From positions 1 to 47,162 of the forward strand of contig PIVX01000004.1 of NCBI GenBank assembly GCA_003353785.1: a DNA stretch of 47,162 nucleotides, in the 5' to 3' direction. The position numbers and the translations under genes were made by a program. Origin of the DNA: Gammaproteobacteria bacterium. Its GTDB lineage: Bacteria; Pseudomonadota; Gammaproteobacteria; PIVX01. The notes beneath the pieces are model-generated. The model was not told the origin of the DNA. It saw nothing but the letters and a program-made list of their open reading frames with translations, and searched no databases. Shown here piece after piece: positions 1 through 8,543 of this stretch (positions are counted from its first letter, which is position 1; each line of letters begins with the position of its first letter).

Positions 1-983
1 TCATCGGCTTCAATGATGTTATCACTTAGTGTTTCAACAATGAAGTTAGCGCTAGTACTAGGTCCAGTGATAGTTAAGACATCACCATCGATGGAAACAT
101 AGTCAGTATCTTCAATGGCGATAACAGGATTACCATCTTGAGTATTGAGGATAACGGAAGCAGTTTGTCCTGGAGCTAATGAAATTCCACTTAAGTTAAC
201 CGTATAACTGGAATCATCACCTTCATTGACAGTAGGTTGACCTTGGATATCCCAGATTGCGCTATCAGGATCTGATATGACAGTTTGTACTATAGAGTCA
301 TTGATGATTCCTATGGAATTATTGCTAATAGAAATAGTGTATTCTTCTTCTCCTTCAACATTAAAATCATTTAATATCTGTACGTTAACAATTTGGGATT
401 GTGGGCCACCACCTACAAAAGTTAATACTTGTGAGTTAACAGGGATATAGTCAGCATTTGCGCTAGCATCTGGTAATAGGGTTAATCCAGCACCTGTTGT
501 TACTGTTATAGTTGCAGTTTGTCCTATTACTAGTGGTATGCCGTTGTAGCTTATAGAATACTGCGCTGTACTACCTTCATCGATGAATTGTGTACCACTA
601 ATATTCCATTCTATATCTGAAGATGGAACGGTAGAATCTATAATTACTGTTTGTACTAAATCGGTCACTATTATTCCGACTGGCTCAGAACCAAATGATG
701 CACGAACAGTATATTCCTCATCTCCTTCTAGGATATTATCGGGGTTTGTTTGTACTTGGAAACTTATACTTTTTGGGCCTCCTGCTAAAAAAGTAATTTG
801 ATTATTGTTTATGCTAATATAATCATTGTCTGCAATAGCATCTGGTAGTAAAGTTAAACCTGGTCCTGTGTTTATTAGTAAAGTTACTGCTTGATTTATA
901 GGAAGATCTCCTTCATAGCTTAAGGTATAATTAGCTGGTTGGCCTTCTTGAACTATTTGGTCTCCAGATAAGAACCACTTTAC
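1..983 (-). repeat. Tandem Calx-beta-like domain repeats in the adhesin
   Basis: Three successive units start at 983, 614 and 260 on the minus strand, at spacings of 123 and 118 codons. Each opens with a Trp-containing strand (VKWFLSG, IEWNISG, AIWDIQG) followed by an EG-x(4)-Y motif. Units 1 and 2 share the block LTLLPDA. The third is cut by the window edge. The units have diverged at the DNA level, so they are old domain duplications, not recent slippage. Confidence 0.8.
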
Positions 984-1430
984 ATCTGGCGGCTCTTGAA
1001 GAGGAGCTGCTATGGGATCGTCTGTTTCAGTGAAAGGAAATATCTCTTCATCTGTTTCTTCATCATCTATGTCTGTAATAGTAGTATCAAATCCATGAGT
1101 GACATCGATGTTTCTTTCGTCAAAAGCATTAGTGAAATCTCTGGTAATTGTTTCTTGTTCTGGATCTGAGGAATCTTGTTCTGAGTCAGAACCACTACCT
1201 GCATTTTCAGCATCAATATCAATAGATTCTTCTCCTTCGGATACATCAATCAGGTCTTCTGGAATTGTTGATGTTTGTGTGCCTTGAGTATTAGGATCTA
1301 CAGCTGCTACTTTTATAGTATCTTCAGGAATGTTATTTTTATCACTATTTAGATTATTATCTTCTTTTATAGTATTTTCAGGAATATTATTTTTACTATT
1401 GTTTGTGTTGTTGTCTTTATCTTTTGCCAT
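1..1430 (-). CDS. Large type I-secreted Calx-beta-repeat adhesin, N-terminal part (runs off left edge)
   Basis: An open frame runs leftward from ATG at 1430 to the window edge with no stop (476 visible codons). GGAG lies six bases before the ATG. The first ~145 residues are hydrophilic, Asn-rich then strongly acidic (EGEESIDIDAE, DDEETDEE), with no Sec signal peptide. From residue ~150 there are tandem ~120-residue beta units with the Calx-beta pattern: W-x-(I/L)-x-G near the start, then EG-x-x-x-x-Y, and EG(D/E)EEYT near the end. It lies downstream of an ABC transporter and a HlyD-like adaptor on the same strand. This is the usual position of the substrate of a LapBCE-type type I system, so a giant surface adhesin is the natural reading. 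The C-terminal secretion signal lies outside the window. The exact ligand or role cannot be seen. Confidence 0.85.
   Translation of the reverse strand, partial: MAKDKDNNTNNSKNNIPENTIKEDNNLNSDKNNIPEDTIKVAAVDPNTQGTQTSTIPEDLIDVSEGEESIDIDAENAGSGSDSEQDSSDPEQETITRDFTNAFDERNIDVTHGFDTTITDIDDEETDEEIFPFTETDDPIAAPLQEPPDVKWFLSGDQIVQEGQPANYTLSYEGDLPINQAVTLLINTGPGLTLLPDAIADNDYISINNNQITFLAGGPKSISFQVQTNPDNILEGDEEYTVRASFGSEPVGIIVTDLVQTVIIDSTVPSSDIEWNISGTQFIDEGSTAQYSISYNGIPLVIGQTATITVTTGAGLTLLPDASANADYIPVNSQVLTFVGGGPQSQIVNVQILNDFNVEGEEEYTISISNNSIGIINDSIVQTVISDPDSAIWDIQGQPTVNEGDDSSYTVNLSGISLAPGQTASVILNTQDGNPVIAIEDTDYVSIDGDVLTITGPSTSANFIVETLSDNIIEAD
1311..1399 (-). repeat. 54-bp direct repeat in the adhesin N-terminus
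   Basis: Two near-identical ~35-bp copies begin at 1311 and 1365 on the plus-strand sequence, a period of 54 bp (18 codons). On the coding strand they encode NIPENTIKE and NIPEDTIKV, each preceded by an Asn/Lys-rich stretch. A third, more distant echo (TIPEDLIDV) follows in the protein. Confidence 0.7.
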
Positions 1431-1663
1431 TTATATCTCCAAAATACAAGTAGTCTTTAGCAAGAGAATGTTTATTTATTTAATTGTTATTGTTACAGCC
1501 GTTTGCTTGAAAGCTTATGCGTTAATTTTGCACTAATATAAGTTTAGTACAAAATTAATGGTTTACATTTTTTTACTAGTACTTATCTATTGTTTAGAAC
1601 GTGAGAAATTACTTATTTTATTTTATGTAGGACAATATCTACATAGATGGCTAGATCAATCTA

Positions 1664-2983
1664 TTAGCGTTCTGTTAACGCTTTTTGTCTGGTTTTTAGG
1701 ATGGGTTTCATAATGTAATCTAGAACTGATTTCTCTCCGGTTAAGATATCAACGGATGCTTGCATTCCAGGGATGATGGGAAGTGGTTGCCCAAATTTAT
1801 CAGATAGTTCATTTCTAGTGCGTACTCTAATCTCATAGAAGTCTTCTTCTTTGTTTCGTTCTTCTGGTCTTACTGTATCAGCACTGATATGTTCTACATT
1901 TCCAGGTAACGATCCATAAATAGCAAAGTCATAAGCGGTAATTTTAACAATAGCATTTTGTCCTGGGTGTATAAATGCAATATCAGAAGGTTTAATATAT
2001 GCTTCTATTAATAGAGTATCATTTAGTGGTACGATTTCTAACAAATCCATTCCAGGAGCTATAACTCCACCTATAGTATTAATAAATATTTGTTTAATGG
2101 TTCCTTGTACCGGTGATTTTACTTGTGTTCTTTTTACTCTATCTTTAAGAGCAGCGCTACCTTCTATCAATGGTGCTAATTCAGCTCTTGTCTTGTTTAG
2201 TTCATCTAGACTTGCGGAGCGGAAACCTACAGCTATCTCATGCATTTTACTTTTAGCTTCTTCAACTGATAGTTGAGAGCGATTAATAGCTATTTTAGCT
2301 TCTGTGATTTCACCAGCTAATTCATTTGCTTGTCTTTTTAGACGAATAACCTCTACCTTGGATACGGCTCCATCTATTAATAATGGTTCAGTTAGATCTA
2401 GTTCTTGTTTAATTAATTCATAACTTCTACTAGTTTTTAAATTTCTTGAGATTAATTCTTTGAGTACACTATTTTTTTGATCGACTTGACTCTTTAAAGT
2501 AGATAACCTAGTTTCTAATTCTCTTTGTCTTGAAGAATACAAGGCTTTTTCGCTTTTTACTATATCAGAAGAACTATTTTCTAGATCTTTATGAAATTTT
2601 AGTGGGGTATTTCTAGTTTCAGATACTAATCTAGTTATTTTTGCTTTTAATGTTTTAACTCTAACTTCTGATTCTTTTAAAGAAGAAGTAAACTGAGTAT
2701 CATCTATTATCATCAATACCTGATCTTTGTTAACGATTTGTCCTTCTGAAATCAGGATTTTTTCTATTATTCCCCCTTCTAAATTTTGAATAACTTGTAT
2801 TTGACTAGAGGGAATAACTTTTCCCTCTCCACGACTAACTTCATCCAGTTTAGCAAAGTAGGCCCAGGTCAGAGCAATAATTATAAATGCTAGAGCTCCC
2901 CACAAAATATAGTGACTTGAAATATTAGGATCTCGAAGGGTGTTGATAGCTATGTCATTACTAAATTTTTTTTTGTTATCCAT
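1664..2983 (-). CDS. HlyD/LapC-family periplasmic adaptor of type I secretion
   Basis: Membrane-fusion (periplasmic adaptor) subunit expected to join the inner-membrane ABC transporter to the outer-membrane TolC channel. The 439 residues are typical for HlyD/LapC. A short cytoplasmic N-terminus is followed by one transmembrane segment at about residues 27-46 (ILWGALAFIIIALTWAYF). Next come a lipoyl-like half-motif (GEGKVIPSSQIQVIQNLEGG), a long coiled-coil stretch (~100-270), the second lipoyl half with VKSPVQGTIKQI, and a beta-barrel domain. The C-terminus has the HlyD signature region (IIPGMQASVDILTGEKSVLDYI). The start is five bases after the transporter's stop codon, so the two are translated together. 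Codons 4-6 form a run of nine A residues. Family assignment is firm; the LapC-like subtype is inferred from the partners. Confidence 0.93.
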   Translation of the reverse strand: MDNKKKFSNDIAINTLRDPNISSHYILWGALAFIIIALTWAYFAKLDEVSRGEGKVIPSSQIQVIQNLEGGIIEKILISEGQIVNKDQVLMIIDDTQFTSSLKESEVRVKTLKAKITRLVSETRNTPLKFHKDLENSSSDIVKSEKALYSSRQRELETRLSTLKSQVDQKNSVLKELISRNLKTSRSYELIKQELDLTEPLLIDGAVSKVEVIRLKRQANELAGEITEAKIAINRSQLSVEEAKSKMHEIAVGFRSASLDELNKTRAELAPLIEGSAALKDRVKRTQVKSPVQGTIKQIFINTIGGVIAPGMDLLEIVPLNDTLLIEAYIKPSDIAFIHPGQNAIVKITAYDFAIYGSLPGNVEHISADTVRPEERNKEEDFYEIRVRTRNELSDKFGQPLPIIPGMQASVDILTGEKSVLDYIMKPILKTRQKALTER

Positions 2984-2988
2984 AATTA

Positions 2989-5148
2989 CTATTGTTGTCT
3001 TACTACTTCTTTACTTCTTAATGCCTTAAGAATATTATTCTTGGAGCCGTCAGCAACTATTCTTCCTTTGTCGATAATTATTAGTCTGTTAACTAAATTT
3101 AACATATCAGTTCTGTGGGTAACCAAAATCAATGTGTTGTTTTTTAGTTCATTTTGGAGCATTTTCTTAAAAAGCAAACTTGATTTATCATCCATAGCAC
3201 TTGTTGGTTCATCCAAGAGTACTAGTGGTGGCTTGTGTAGAAAAGCCCTAGCAATTGCTACCATTTGTTTTTGTCCTCCAGATAGGTTTTTACCACATTC
3301 TTCTATTTGCATATCAAACCCATCAGGATGTAATCTAATAAAATCATCGATACCACTAATTTTTGCTGCTCTTAATATATCGGAATCGTTAGCATATGGA
3401 GCCTGTAAAGCAATATTCTCACGCATCGTTCCATAGAAAAGAATAATTTCTTGAGAAACATAAGCGATTTGACGCCGTACTTCTGCTTTATCAAGTTGCT
3501 GTAACTCAGTATTATCTAATAATATTTTACCGCTAGTTGGTTCGTATAATCCTGTTATTAGTCTCTCAATAGTGCTTTTACCTGATCCAACTTTCCCAAT
3601 TATGCCAATTTTTTCTCCTGGATTTATTTTGAATGATATTTTATTAAGAGCAGGAGTTTGCTGATCTGGATAACTAAATTCAACATCGATGAATTCAATT
3701 TCACCTTTGGCTTTGGGGCGTTGTAGGGGGGTTTTGCCTTTAGGTCTTTCTACCGGTAAATTCATTAAATCATCTATAGAGTGTAGAGCAGTTACAGTTT
3801 GTTGGTATCTAGTCATTAGTCTAGCTATTTGTGTCATGGGGGAAATTGCACGCCCGGTTAAGATAGTTGATGCAATCAGAGCTCCCATTGTTATTTCTCC
3901 GGCAGATATTTTATATACTCCGAGTATAACCAGGATTACAGTAGCAATAGACTGAAAAAACATACATATATTTGAGCAAAGATTATTATAGTATTTTAGT
4001 TTTTCATTAATAACAGCTCCTTGACATACTATAGTTTCCCATTTGCGTTGCTTGATCCCTTCTGCAGATAAACTTTTAATCGTTTCTATTCCATGTAAAG
4101 ATTCTAAAAGAGCTGCTTGTTTTTCTGCTGATATTCTGTAGCTTTGTTGGATTAAATTATTAATAGGGAATTGAATTAGAAATCCAGATAATATAACTAG
4201 AGGTATAATCATGATTGGTACTATTGCTAGTGAACCTGCTAAATACCATATTAGTATTATGAATATTGATGCAAAGGGTAAATCTATTAGTAAGCTAATA
4301 GTCGAGGAAGTGACAAAGTCTCGGAATCCCTCAAAGGAGTACACCATATTAGATAATGTGCCTACAGATTTAGGTAATTTTGATAATTTAATGCCTAGAA
4401 TTCTTTCAAAAATTTTTGAAGAAAGCTCTGCATCTATGCGTTTACTAGCTGAGTCTATAAAGTAACCTCTTAGCATTTTCATTACAATATCGAATGAATA
4501 AACAATGATTACTCCAATGGCAAGTACCCATAATGTTTCTATAGCACTGTTTGGTACAACTCGATCATATACATTCATAACAAATAAAGGAGATGCTAGA
4601 GCAAACATATTTACTAGCAGCGATGCTACTAATACTTCTGAGTATATTGGAGATGACTTTAAAATAACGCTCCAGAACCAATGTTTTGGTTTTGTTTTTG
4701 CCATAGGTTCTGTACGTTTGTCAAATTGATAGCTAGGTTTTAGTAATATAGCTTGGCCACTATATTGATTTTGCATTTCTTTTTGAGATGTTTTTTTTGA
4801 ACCTATATTTGGTTGAATTATATGTAATGAACCATCTGCTGATACTCTATCTAAGACACAAACTTTATTATCTTTTAGAATTAAGATAGCGGGTAAGATC
4901 AGGTTATCAAAGTCATTTAGAGAATAATCAGCTATTTCAGTAGTAAAACCAGCTTTTTCTGCTGCTCTTGGGAGTAACTCAGTTGTAAGTTTGTAATTTA
5001 CTAAAGGTAGTCCTGCAGTCAGAGAATCTGCTGAGAATGGCTTACGGTGAATTTTGGTAATTATTATTAAGCAATGTAGTAAAGGATCTTTTCTTTTTTC
5101 AACTTCTATATCGATGTTCCAGTTATCTTTATGCTGGCTAATGGGCAT
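2989..5148 (-). CDS. Type I secretion ABC transporter (LapB/HlyB-like, with degenerate C39-like domain)
   Basis: Inner-membrane ATPase that energises export of the adhesin. The order is: N-terminal C39-like domain (~1-145), six-helix transmembrane domain (~165-440) and nucleotide-binding domain. The latter has Walker A GKVGSGKST near residue 516, ABC signature LSGGQ near 622, Walker B LVLLDEP near 643, and a switch His in LVTHRTD. The N-terminal domain reads LLHCLIIITKIHRKP and lacks the canonical catalytic Cys context of C39 peptidases. It is therefore the substrate-binding CLD type found in HlyB/LapB and not a leader peptidase. The 719 residues match the LapB class. AAGGA-like ribosome binding site lies about eight bases before the ATG, and a -10-like TATACT lies upstream at 5186-5181 with no good -35. 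First gene of the transporter-adaptor-adhesin run. Confidence 0.93.
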   Translation of the reverse strand: MPISQHKDNWNIDIEVEKRKDPLLHCLIIITKIHRKPFSADSLTAGLPLVNYKLTTELLPRAAEKAGFTTEIADYSLNDFDNLILPAILILKDNKVCVLDRVSADGSLHIIQPNIGSKKTSQKEMQNQYSGQAILLKPSYQFDKRTEPMAKTKPKHWFWSVILKSSPIYSEVLVASLLVNMFALASPLFVMNVYDRVVPNSAIETLWVLAIGVIIVYSFDIVMKMLRGYFIDSASKRIDAELSSKIFERILGIKLSKLPKSVGTLSNMVYSFEGFRDFVTSSTISLLIDLPFASIFIILIWYLAGSLAIVPIMIIPLVILSGFLIQFPINNLIQQSYRISAEKQAALLESLHGIETIKSLSAEGIKQRKWETIVCQGAVINEKLKYYNNLCSNICMFFQSIATVILVILGVYKISAGEITMGALIASTILTGRAISPMTQIARLMTRYQQTVTALHSIDDLMNLPVERPKGKTPLQRPKAKGEIEFIDVEFSYPDQQTPALNKISFKINPGEKIGIIGKVGSGKSTIERLITGLYEPTSGKILLDNTELQQLDKAEVRRQIAYVSQEIILFYGTMRENIALQAPYANDSDILRAAKISGIDDFIRLHPDGFDMQIEECGKNLSGGQKQMVAIARAFLHKPPLVLLDEPTSAMDDKSSLLFKKMLQNELKNNTLILVTHRTDMLNLVNRLIIIDKGRIVADGSKNNILKALRSKEVVRQQ

Positions 5149-5314
5149 TTTATATACATCCTTGTTTACACCTCTTATTCAGTATAGCTGTAAATTATTA
5201 ATATCTGTTGGTCATATTTTTTAATTTTGCGGGAAGTTAATTCACACTTTGCTTTCTTATGTTGGTGTTATTGTTTTTGGGTAGGTATTTATGGTATAAG
5301 TTGGGGTCTGTGCA

Positions 5315-5342
5315 TTGAAAATAAAGGATTTTATGCTATTAA
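5315..5342 (+). promoter_or_regulatory. Candidate promoter for the TolC-SPOR gene
   Basis: TTGAAA at 5315-5320, a 16-bp spacer and TATTAA at 5337-5342, with TG one base upstream of the hexamer (extended -10). Transcription would start near 5349, about 24 bases before the ATG at 5373. It sits in the 224-bp divergent region shared with the ABC transporter gene. Confidence 0.5.
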
Positions 5343-5372
5343 GTAGCTATTTTTAATCTAAAGGGAAAATTA

Positions 5373-7331
5373 ATGAGCAAAATGATATATATTTACACGG
5401 CTTTGCTGGGGGTAGTGGTTAACTTTTCTGTTGCAGCTCTTACGCTGAAGGAAGCTGTGCAACACTCTGTAGTAACAAGTCCTAGAGTGCTTGAAACTGT
5501 TAAGGTTTGCCTAGCGAATGAGCAGTCATATAAAGGTGCAGTTGGAGGATATTTTCCAACTTTAGATGCGACTGGAGCTATAGGATATGAGCGTAGTGAA
5601 AATAACACAACAAGAGACAGAGCTAGTAGACTTGGTGGATCTCGGCGTAGGACTTTATTAAGAAGAGAAGTTGGCTTAGAAGCTAGGCAGATGTTGTTCG
5701 ACGGTTTTTCAACTATGAATAATGTTAGTAGGAATAGATTTAAATTAAACGCAAGTGCATGGGCTGTTTCTAGCGAGGCAAATGAGCATGCTCTTAGGGT
5801 GGCTGAGGCATATATTAACGTTCTAAGACAAAAGGAACTAGTAAAAACGGCTCGAGAAAATGTCAAGATCCATAAAAGAACTTATGAGATGATAAGTCGT
5901 AGAAGTGCGTCAGGTGTAAGTAGGAATACTGATGCAGTTCAAGCGCAAGGTAGATTAGCTCAGTCCTCTAGTAATCTTAAATCTGCTGAAGGGCATTTGA
6001 TGGATGCTGAAACAGCATTTTTTAGAGTAAGCGGAATGAGAGCTAGAAGATTTACTACTCCGAGGGTAAGTAAAAAATGCTTTCCTCAATCCGAGAAACA
6101 AGCTTTAGAACAAGCCATTGAATACCATCCTGGATTAAGAGCAGCTAATAGTGATATTCTTGAGGCTTTGTCACAGCATAAAGAAGCTAATTCAACAATG
6201 ATGCCGCATATAGATCTGGTTGGTGGCGTTTCTTATAATAATAATTTAGATGGAGTTCAAGGAGAAAATAATGATCAAAAAGTTATGCTAGAGGGTAGAT
6301 GGAATTTATTGAATGGAGGTAAAGATATTAGGCGTAGGAGAGAGACTGCATATTTAGCTCAGCAGTCTGCGGAGATAAGAAATAATACTTATAGAGAAAT
6401 AATTGAAAATACGAAGCTTTCTTGGATTGCTTATAAGACTAATTCTCAACTAATTGGCTATTTTAAACAGCATATGGATTCTGCTAGAGATACTATTGAT
6501 GCTTATGGAAAGCAGTTTCAACTAGGACAAAGAACATTATTGGATTTGTTGAATGCTGAGAATGAATATTTTTCATCTAACTCAATTTACATAAAGACTA
6601 AATATGATATTTTGCTTTCTAAATATAGAGTGCTTTCTTCAATGGGATTAATCAATGATGAACTTAAGACGGATTTAACTGCACTAGGAGCTGCTTCTGT
6701 TCAGTTAGATGACTTGACAGAATATCCAGAAATTTTAGATGATAATTATCAATTACACAAAAAGCTAGTTTCTAAACGCTCAAAAGAAAAATATGCTAGA
6801 GGAAATAACTATCAAGAGCATGGAAATAAAATAGACAAAAAAGGTAAAAATTATAGTCGCGAAAAAATTCAGAAATATCATGAAAATAAGCATGCTACTC
6901 ATAGTATAAATAAACCATCTAGAATGCAGTACAAGCAGTTAGGAGTAATAAAGAACCAAGATGGTAGTGGAGGAGGTGTTCGTGAATTTGGTCGTCAAAG
7001 AACTACCATTGATAATCCTGATTCTAGAACTGAACCTGAAAAGAGTTACACAATTCAATTATTAGCTTCTGGTAATGAACCAGCTGTAAATAAATTTATT
7101 AGAAATGCTGGCCTAGATGGGGTAGCAAATTATTATCGTGCTAAAAAGAAAAATGGAGATGATTGGTTTGTTGTAACATATGGTAAGTATGGTTCAAAAC
7201 GTGCAGCTATTTCAGCAATTAATGATTTACCTGATAAAATGAGCATTTATAGACCTTGGGCTAGGACAGTTAACAGTATGAAATATTCTGAATTAGTTTA
7301 TGGTAATGAAGAAGAGGATAATTTTGTGTAA
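5373..7331 (+). CDS. TolC-family outer-membrane channel fused to a C-terminal SPOR domain
   Basis: Predicted outer-membrane efflux/secretion channel for the adjacent type I system. A signal peptide ends near FSVAA (~residue 22). The TolC fold follows to ~450, with duplicated coiled-coil/strand halves and recognisable motifs LTLKEAVQHS, VGLEARQMLFDG and GQRTLLDLLNAENEYF, the latter typical of the family. Residues ~465-555 are a basic, Gly/Asn-rich, apparently disordered linker. Residues ~557-635 look like a SPOR peptidoglycan-binding domain (KSYTIQLLASGNEPAVNKFI ... WFVVTYGKYGSKRAAISAI). At 652 residues it is about 200 longer than a normal TolC/LapE, and the excess is the linker plus SPOR. Transcribed divergently from the ABC transporter; only three bases separate its stop from tpiA. 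The TolC call is firm; SPOR is judged from pattern alone. Confidence 0.9.
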   Translation: MSKMIYIYTALLGVVVNFSVAALTLKEAVQHSVVTSPRVLETVKVCLANEQSYKGAVGGYFPTLDATGAIGYERSENNTTRDRASRLGGSRRRTLLRREVGLEARQMLFDGFSTMNNVSRNRFKLNASAWAVSSEANEHALRVAEAYINVLRQKELVKTARENVKIHKRTYEMISRRSASGVSRNTDAVQAQGRLAQSSSNLKSAEGHLMDAETAFFRVSGMRARRFTTPRVSKKCFPQSEKQALEQAIEYHPGLRAANSDILEALSQHKEANSTMMPHIDLVGGVSYNNNLDGVQGENNDQKVMLEGRWNLLNGGKDIRRRRETAYLAQQSAEIRNNTYREIIENTKLSWIAYKTNSQLIGYFKQHMDSARDTIDAYGKQFQLGQRTLLDLLNAENEYFSSNSIYIKTKYDILLSKYRVLSSMGLINDELKTDLTALGAASVQLDDLTEYPEILDDNYQLHKKLVSKRSKEKYARGNNYQEHGNKIDKKGKNYSREKIQKYHENKHATHSINKPSRMQYKQLGVIKNQDGSGGGVREFGRQRTTIDNPDSRTEPEKSYTIQLLASGNEPAVNKFIRNAGLDGVANYYRAKKKNGDDWFVVTYGKYGSKRAAISAINDLPDKMSIYRPWARTVNSMKYSELVYGNEEEDNFV

Positions 7332-7334
7332 TTT

Positions 7335-8078
7335 ATGAAACCTATTTTTGCTGCCAACTGGAAAATGAATGGCTCTTTAGAGTCAATAAATCAACTAATC
7401 AGCTCTTTGCTGTCTCAGTCCCTTAATTCTATTGCGCGAGAAGTAATAATTTTTCCTCCTAGTCCGTATTTATTGCATACAAAAAAATTATTGGGTAATA
7501 TTAATTGGTACGTAGGGGGACAAAATTTAAGTAACTTTGATCAAGGGGCTTATACTGGTGAAGTAGCTGCTAGTATGTTACGTGATTTAGGTTGTGGTTA
7601 CGTACTGGTTGGTCACTCTGAACGTCGTCATGTAATTGGAGAGTCTTGTGAGTTGGTAGCTCAAAAATTTCACAAAGCAATTCAGCATAAACTTATACCA
7701 ATATTATGTATTGGTGAAACCTTAGATGAACGAAATGCTAAAGAAACATATAATGTTATTGATAAGCAGCTTAGATCTGTGTTAGATTTACCCACAGGCG
7801 CAGAGATTTTGAGTAAAGGTATAGTTGCTTATGAACCTGTATGGGCTATTGGTACCGGTATTGCGGCAAAGCCTAATGATGTTGCAAATTTACACGGTTA
7901 CATACGCACATGGCTATTAGAAAATAAAGTAGAAGATGTGCCAATTATTTATGGAGGAAGTGTTACTCCGGATAATGCGCATGAACTTCTTCTAAAGCCT
8001 GAGATAAATGGTGTACTGGTTGGGGGGGCTTCACTAGACGCTAATAAATTTATGGAAATTTTGAAATGTATCAATTAA
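7335..8078 (+). CDS. tpiA: Triosephosphate isomerase
   Basis: Cytosolic glycolytic enzyme interconverting dihydroxyacetone phosphate and glyceraldehyde-3-phosphate. All active-site elements are visible: Asn8 and Lys10 in AANWKMNG, electrophilic His94 in GHSERR, the base Glu167 in AYEPVWAIGTG, loop 6 just after it, and the phosphate-binding YGGSV. The 247 residues are the normal size. The start lies three bases after the TolC-SPOR stop and its last 13 bases overlap secG, suggesting translational coupling with secG. The tpiA-secG-tRNA-Leu-nuoA order is conserved in Legionellales as I recall. Confidence 0.98.
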   Translation: MKPIFAANWKMNGSLESINQLISSLLSQSLNSIAREVIIFPPSPYLLHTKKLLGNINWYVGGQNLSNFDQGAYTGEVAASMLRDLGCGYVLVGHSERRHVIGESCELVAQKFHKAIQHKLIPILCIGETLDERNAKETYNVIDKQLRSVLDLPTGAEILSKGIVAYEPVWAIGTGIAAKPNDVANLHGYIRTWLLENKVEDVPIIYGGSVTPDNAHELLLKPEINGVLVGGASLDANKFMEILKCIN

Positions 8079-8383
8079 TTTTATTCCTACATGTTTTAAT
8101 TTGTATCGCTATTATAGCATTGGTGTTAGTACAGCACGGTAAAGGAGCTGATATTGGAGCATCCTTTGGTAGCGGGGCTTCAAACACGGTATTTGGTAGT
8201 CAGGGATCTAGTTCTTTTTTGATAAAATTGACAGGCTTTTTGGCCGCAGCATTTTTTATCTGTTGTTTAGTTTTAGGTGGTTTGGCTACTTATTCTTTTA
8301 AAAATGAATCCTTAAATATTCCTAAAATCGTGGTTCCTGTAGATAATGTTGATAAGTCATTAGAACCGCCGAATGATAATTAA
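8066..8383 (+). CDS. secG: Protein-export translocon subunit SecG
   Basis: Auxiliary subunit of the SecYEG inner-membrane translocon. It has two transmembrane segments, residues ~3-21 (LILFLHVLICIAIIALVLVQ) and ~51-75 (FLIKLTGFLAAAFFICCLVLGG). The conserved cytosolic loop between them carries QHGKGADIGASFGSGASNTV and VFGSQGSSSF. The length (105) is usual. The ATG lies inside tpiA (13-base overlap). The hydrophilic tail after the second helix is poorly conserved, as is normal. The tRNA-Leu gene begins four bases after the stop. Confidence 0.96.
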   Translation: MYQLILFLHVLICIAIIALVLVQHGKGADIGASFGSGASNTVFGSQGSSSFLIKLTGFLAAAFFICCLVLGGLATYSFKNESLNIPKIVVPVDNVDKSLEPPNDN

Positions 8384-8387
8384 TTCA

Positions 8388-8473
8388 GCCGATGTGGTGG
8401 AATTGGTAGACACGCTGTCTTGAGGGGGCAGTGGCTTTATGCTGTGTCGGTTCGAATCCGACCATCGGCACCA
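8388..8473 (+). tRNA. tRNA-Leu (anticodon GAG)
   Basis: Cloverleaf of 86 bases including an encoded CCA. The acceptor GCCGATG pairs with CATCGGC, the discriminator is A, the D-loop contains GGTGG/AATTGGTAGAC, and the anticodon stem CTGTC/GGCAG encloses loop TTGAGGG with GAG at 8422-8424. A long class II variable arm follows, then the T-arm GTCGG-TTCGAAT-CCGAC. Likely cotranscribed with tpiA-secG, since no separate promoter is evident in the four-base gap. Confidence 0.97.
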
Positions 8474-8510
8474 ATTTGTAATTTCGCTGATTTATTGCAT
8501 TACTTTTGCT

Positions 8511-8530
8511 ATTATTATTTTAATAATAAT
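8511..8530. repeat. Perfect AT-only inverted repeat ahead of nuoA
   Basis: ATTATTATT and AATAATAAT face each other around two T residues, 38 bases after the tRNA-Leu CCA end and 13 bases before the nuoA ATG. It could be part of the nuo leader or a weak processing hairpin. It is purely A/T and no T-tract follows, so it is not a convincing terminator. Confidence 0.35.
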
Positions 8531-8543
8531 AAAAAGTAATTTT

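Noticed and set aside
1624..1645. Hairpin TATGTAG/CTACATA between the adaptor and adhesin genes as a terminator
   Set aside because: On the transcribed (minus) strand it is followed by an A-rich run, not T residues. Only an inverted repeat can be claimed.
2989..5148. ABC transporter as a peptidase-containing bacteriocin exporter
   Set aside because: The N-terminal domain lacks the catalytic C39 cysteine context, and the neighbours are a HlyD adaptor and a giant adhesin.
8439..8543. Longer N-terminus for NuoA starting at 8439
   Set aside because: It would begin inside tRNA-Leu and add 35 residues unlike the family. ATG 8544 gives the normal 118 residues.
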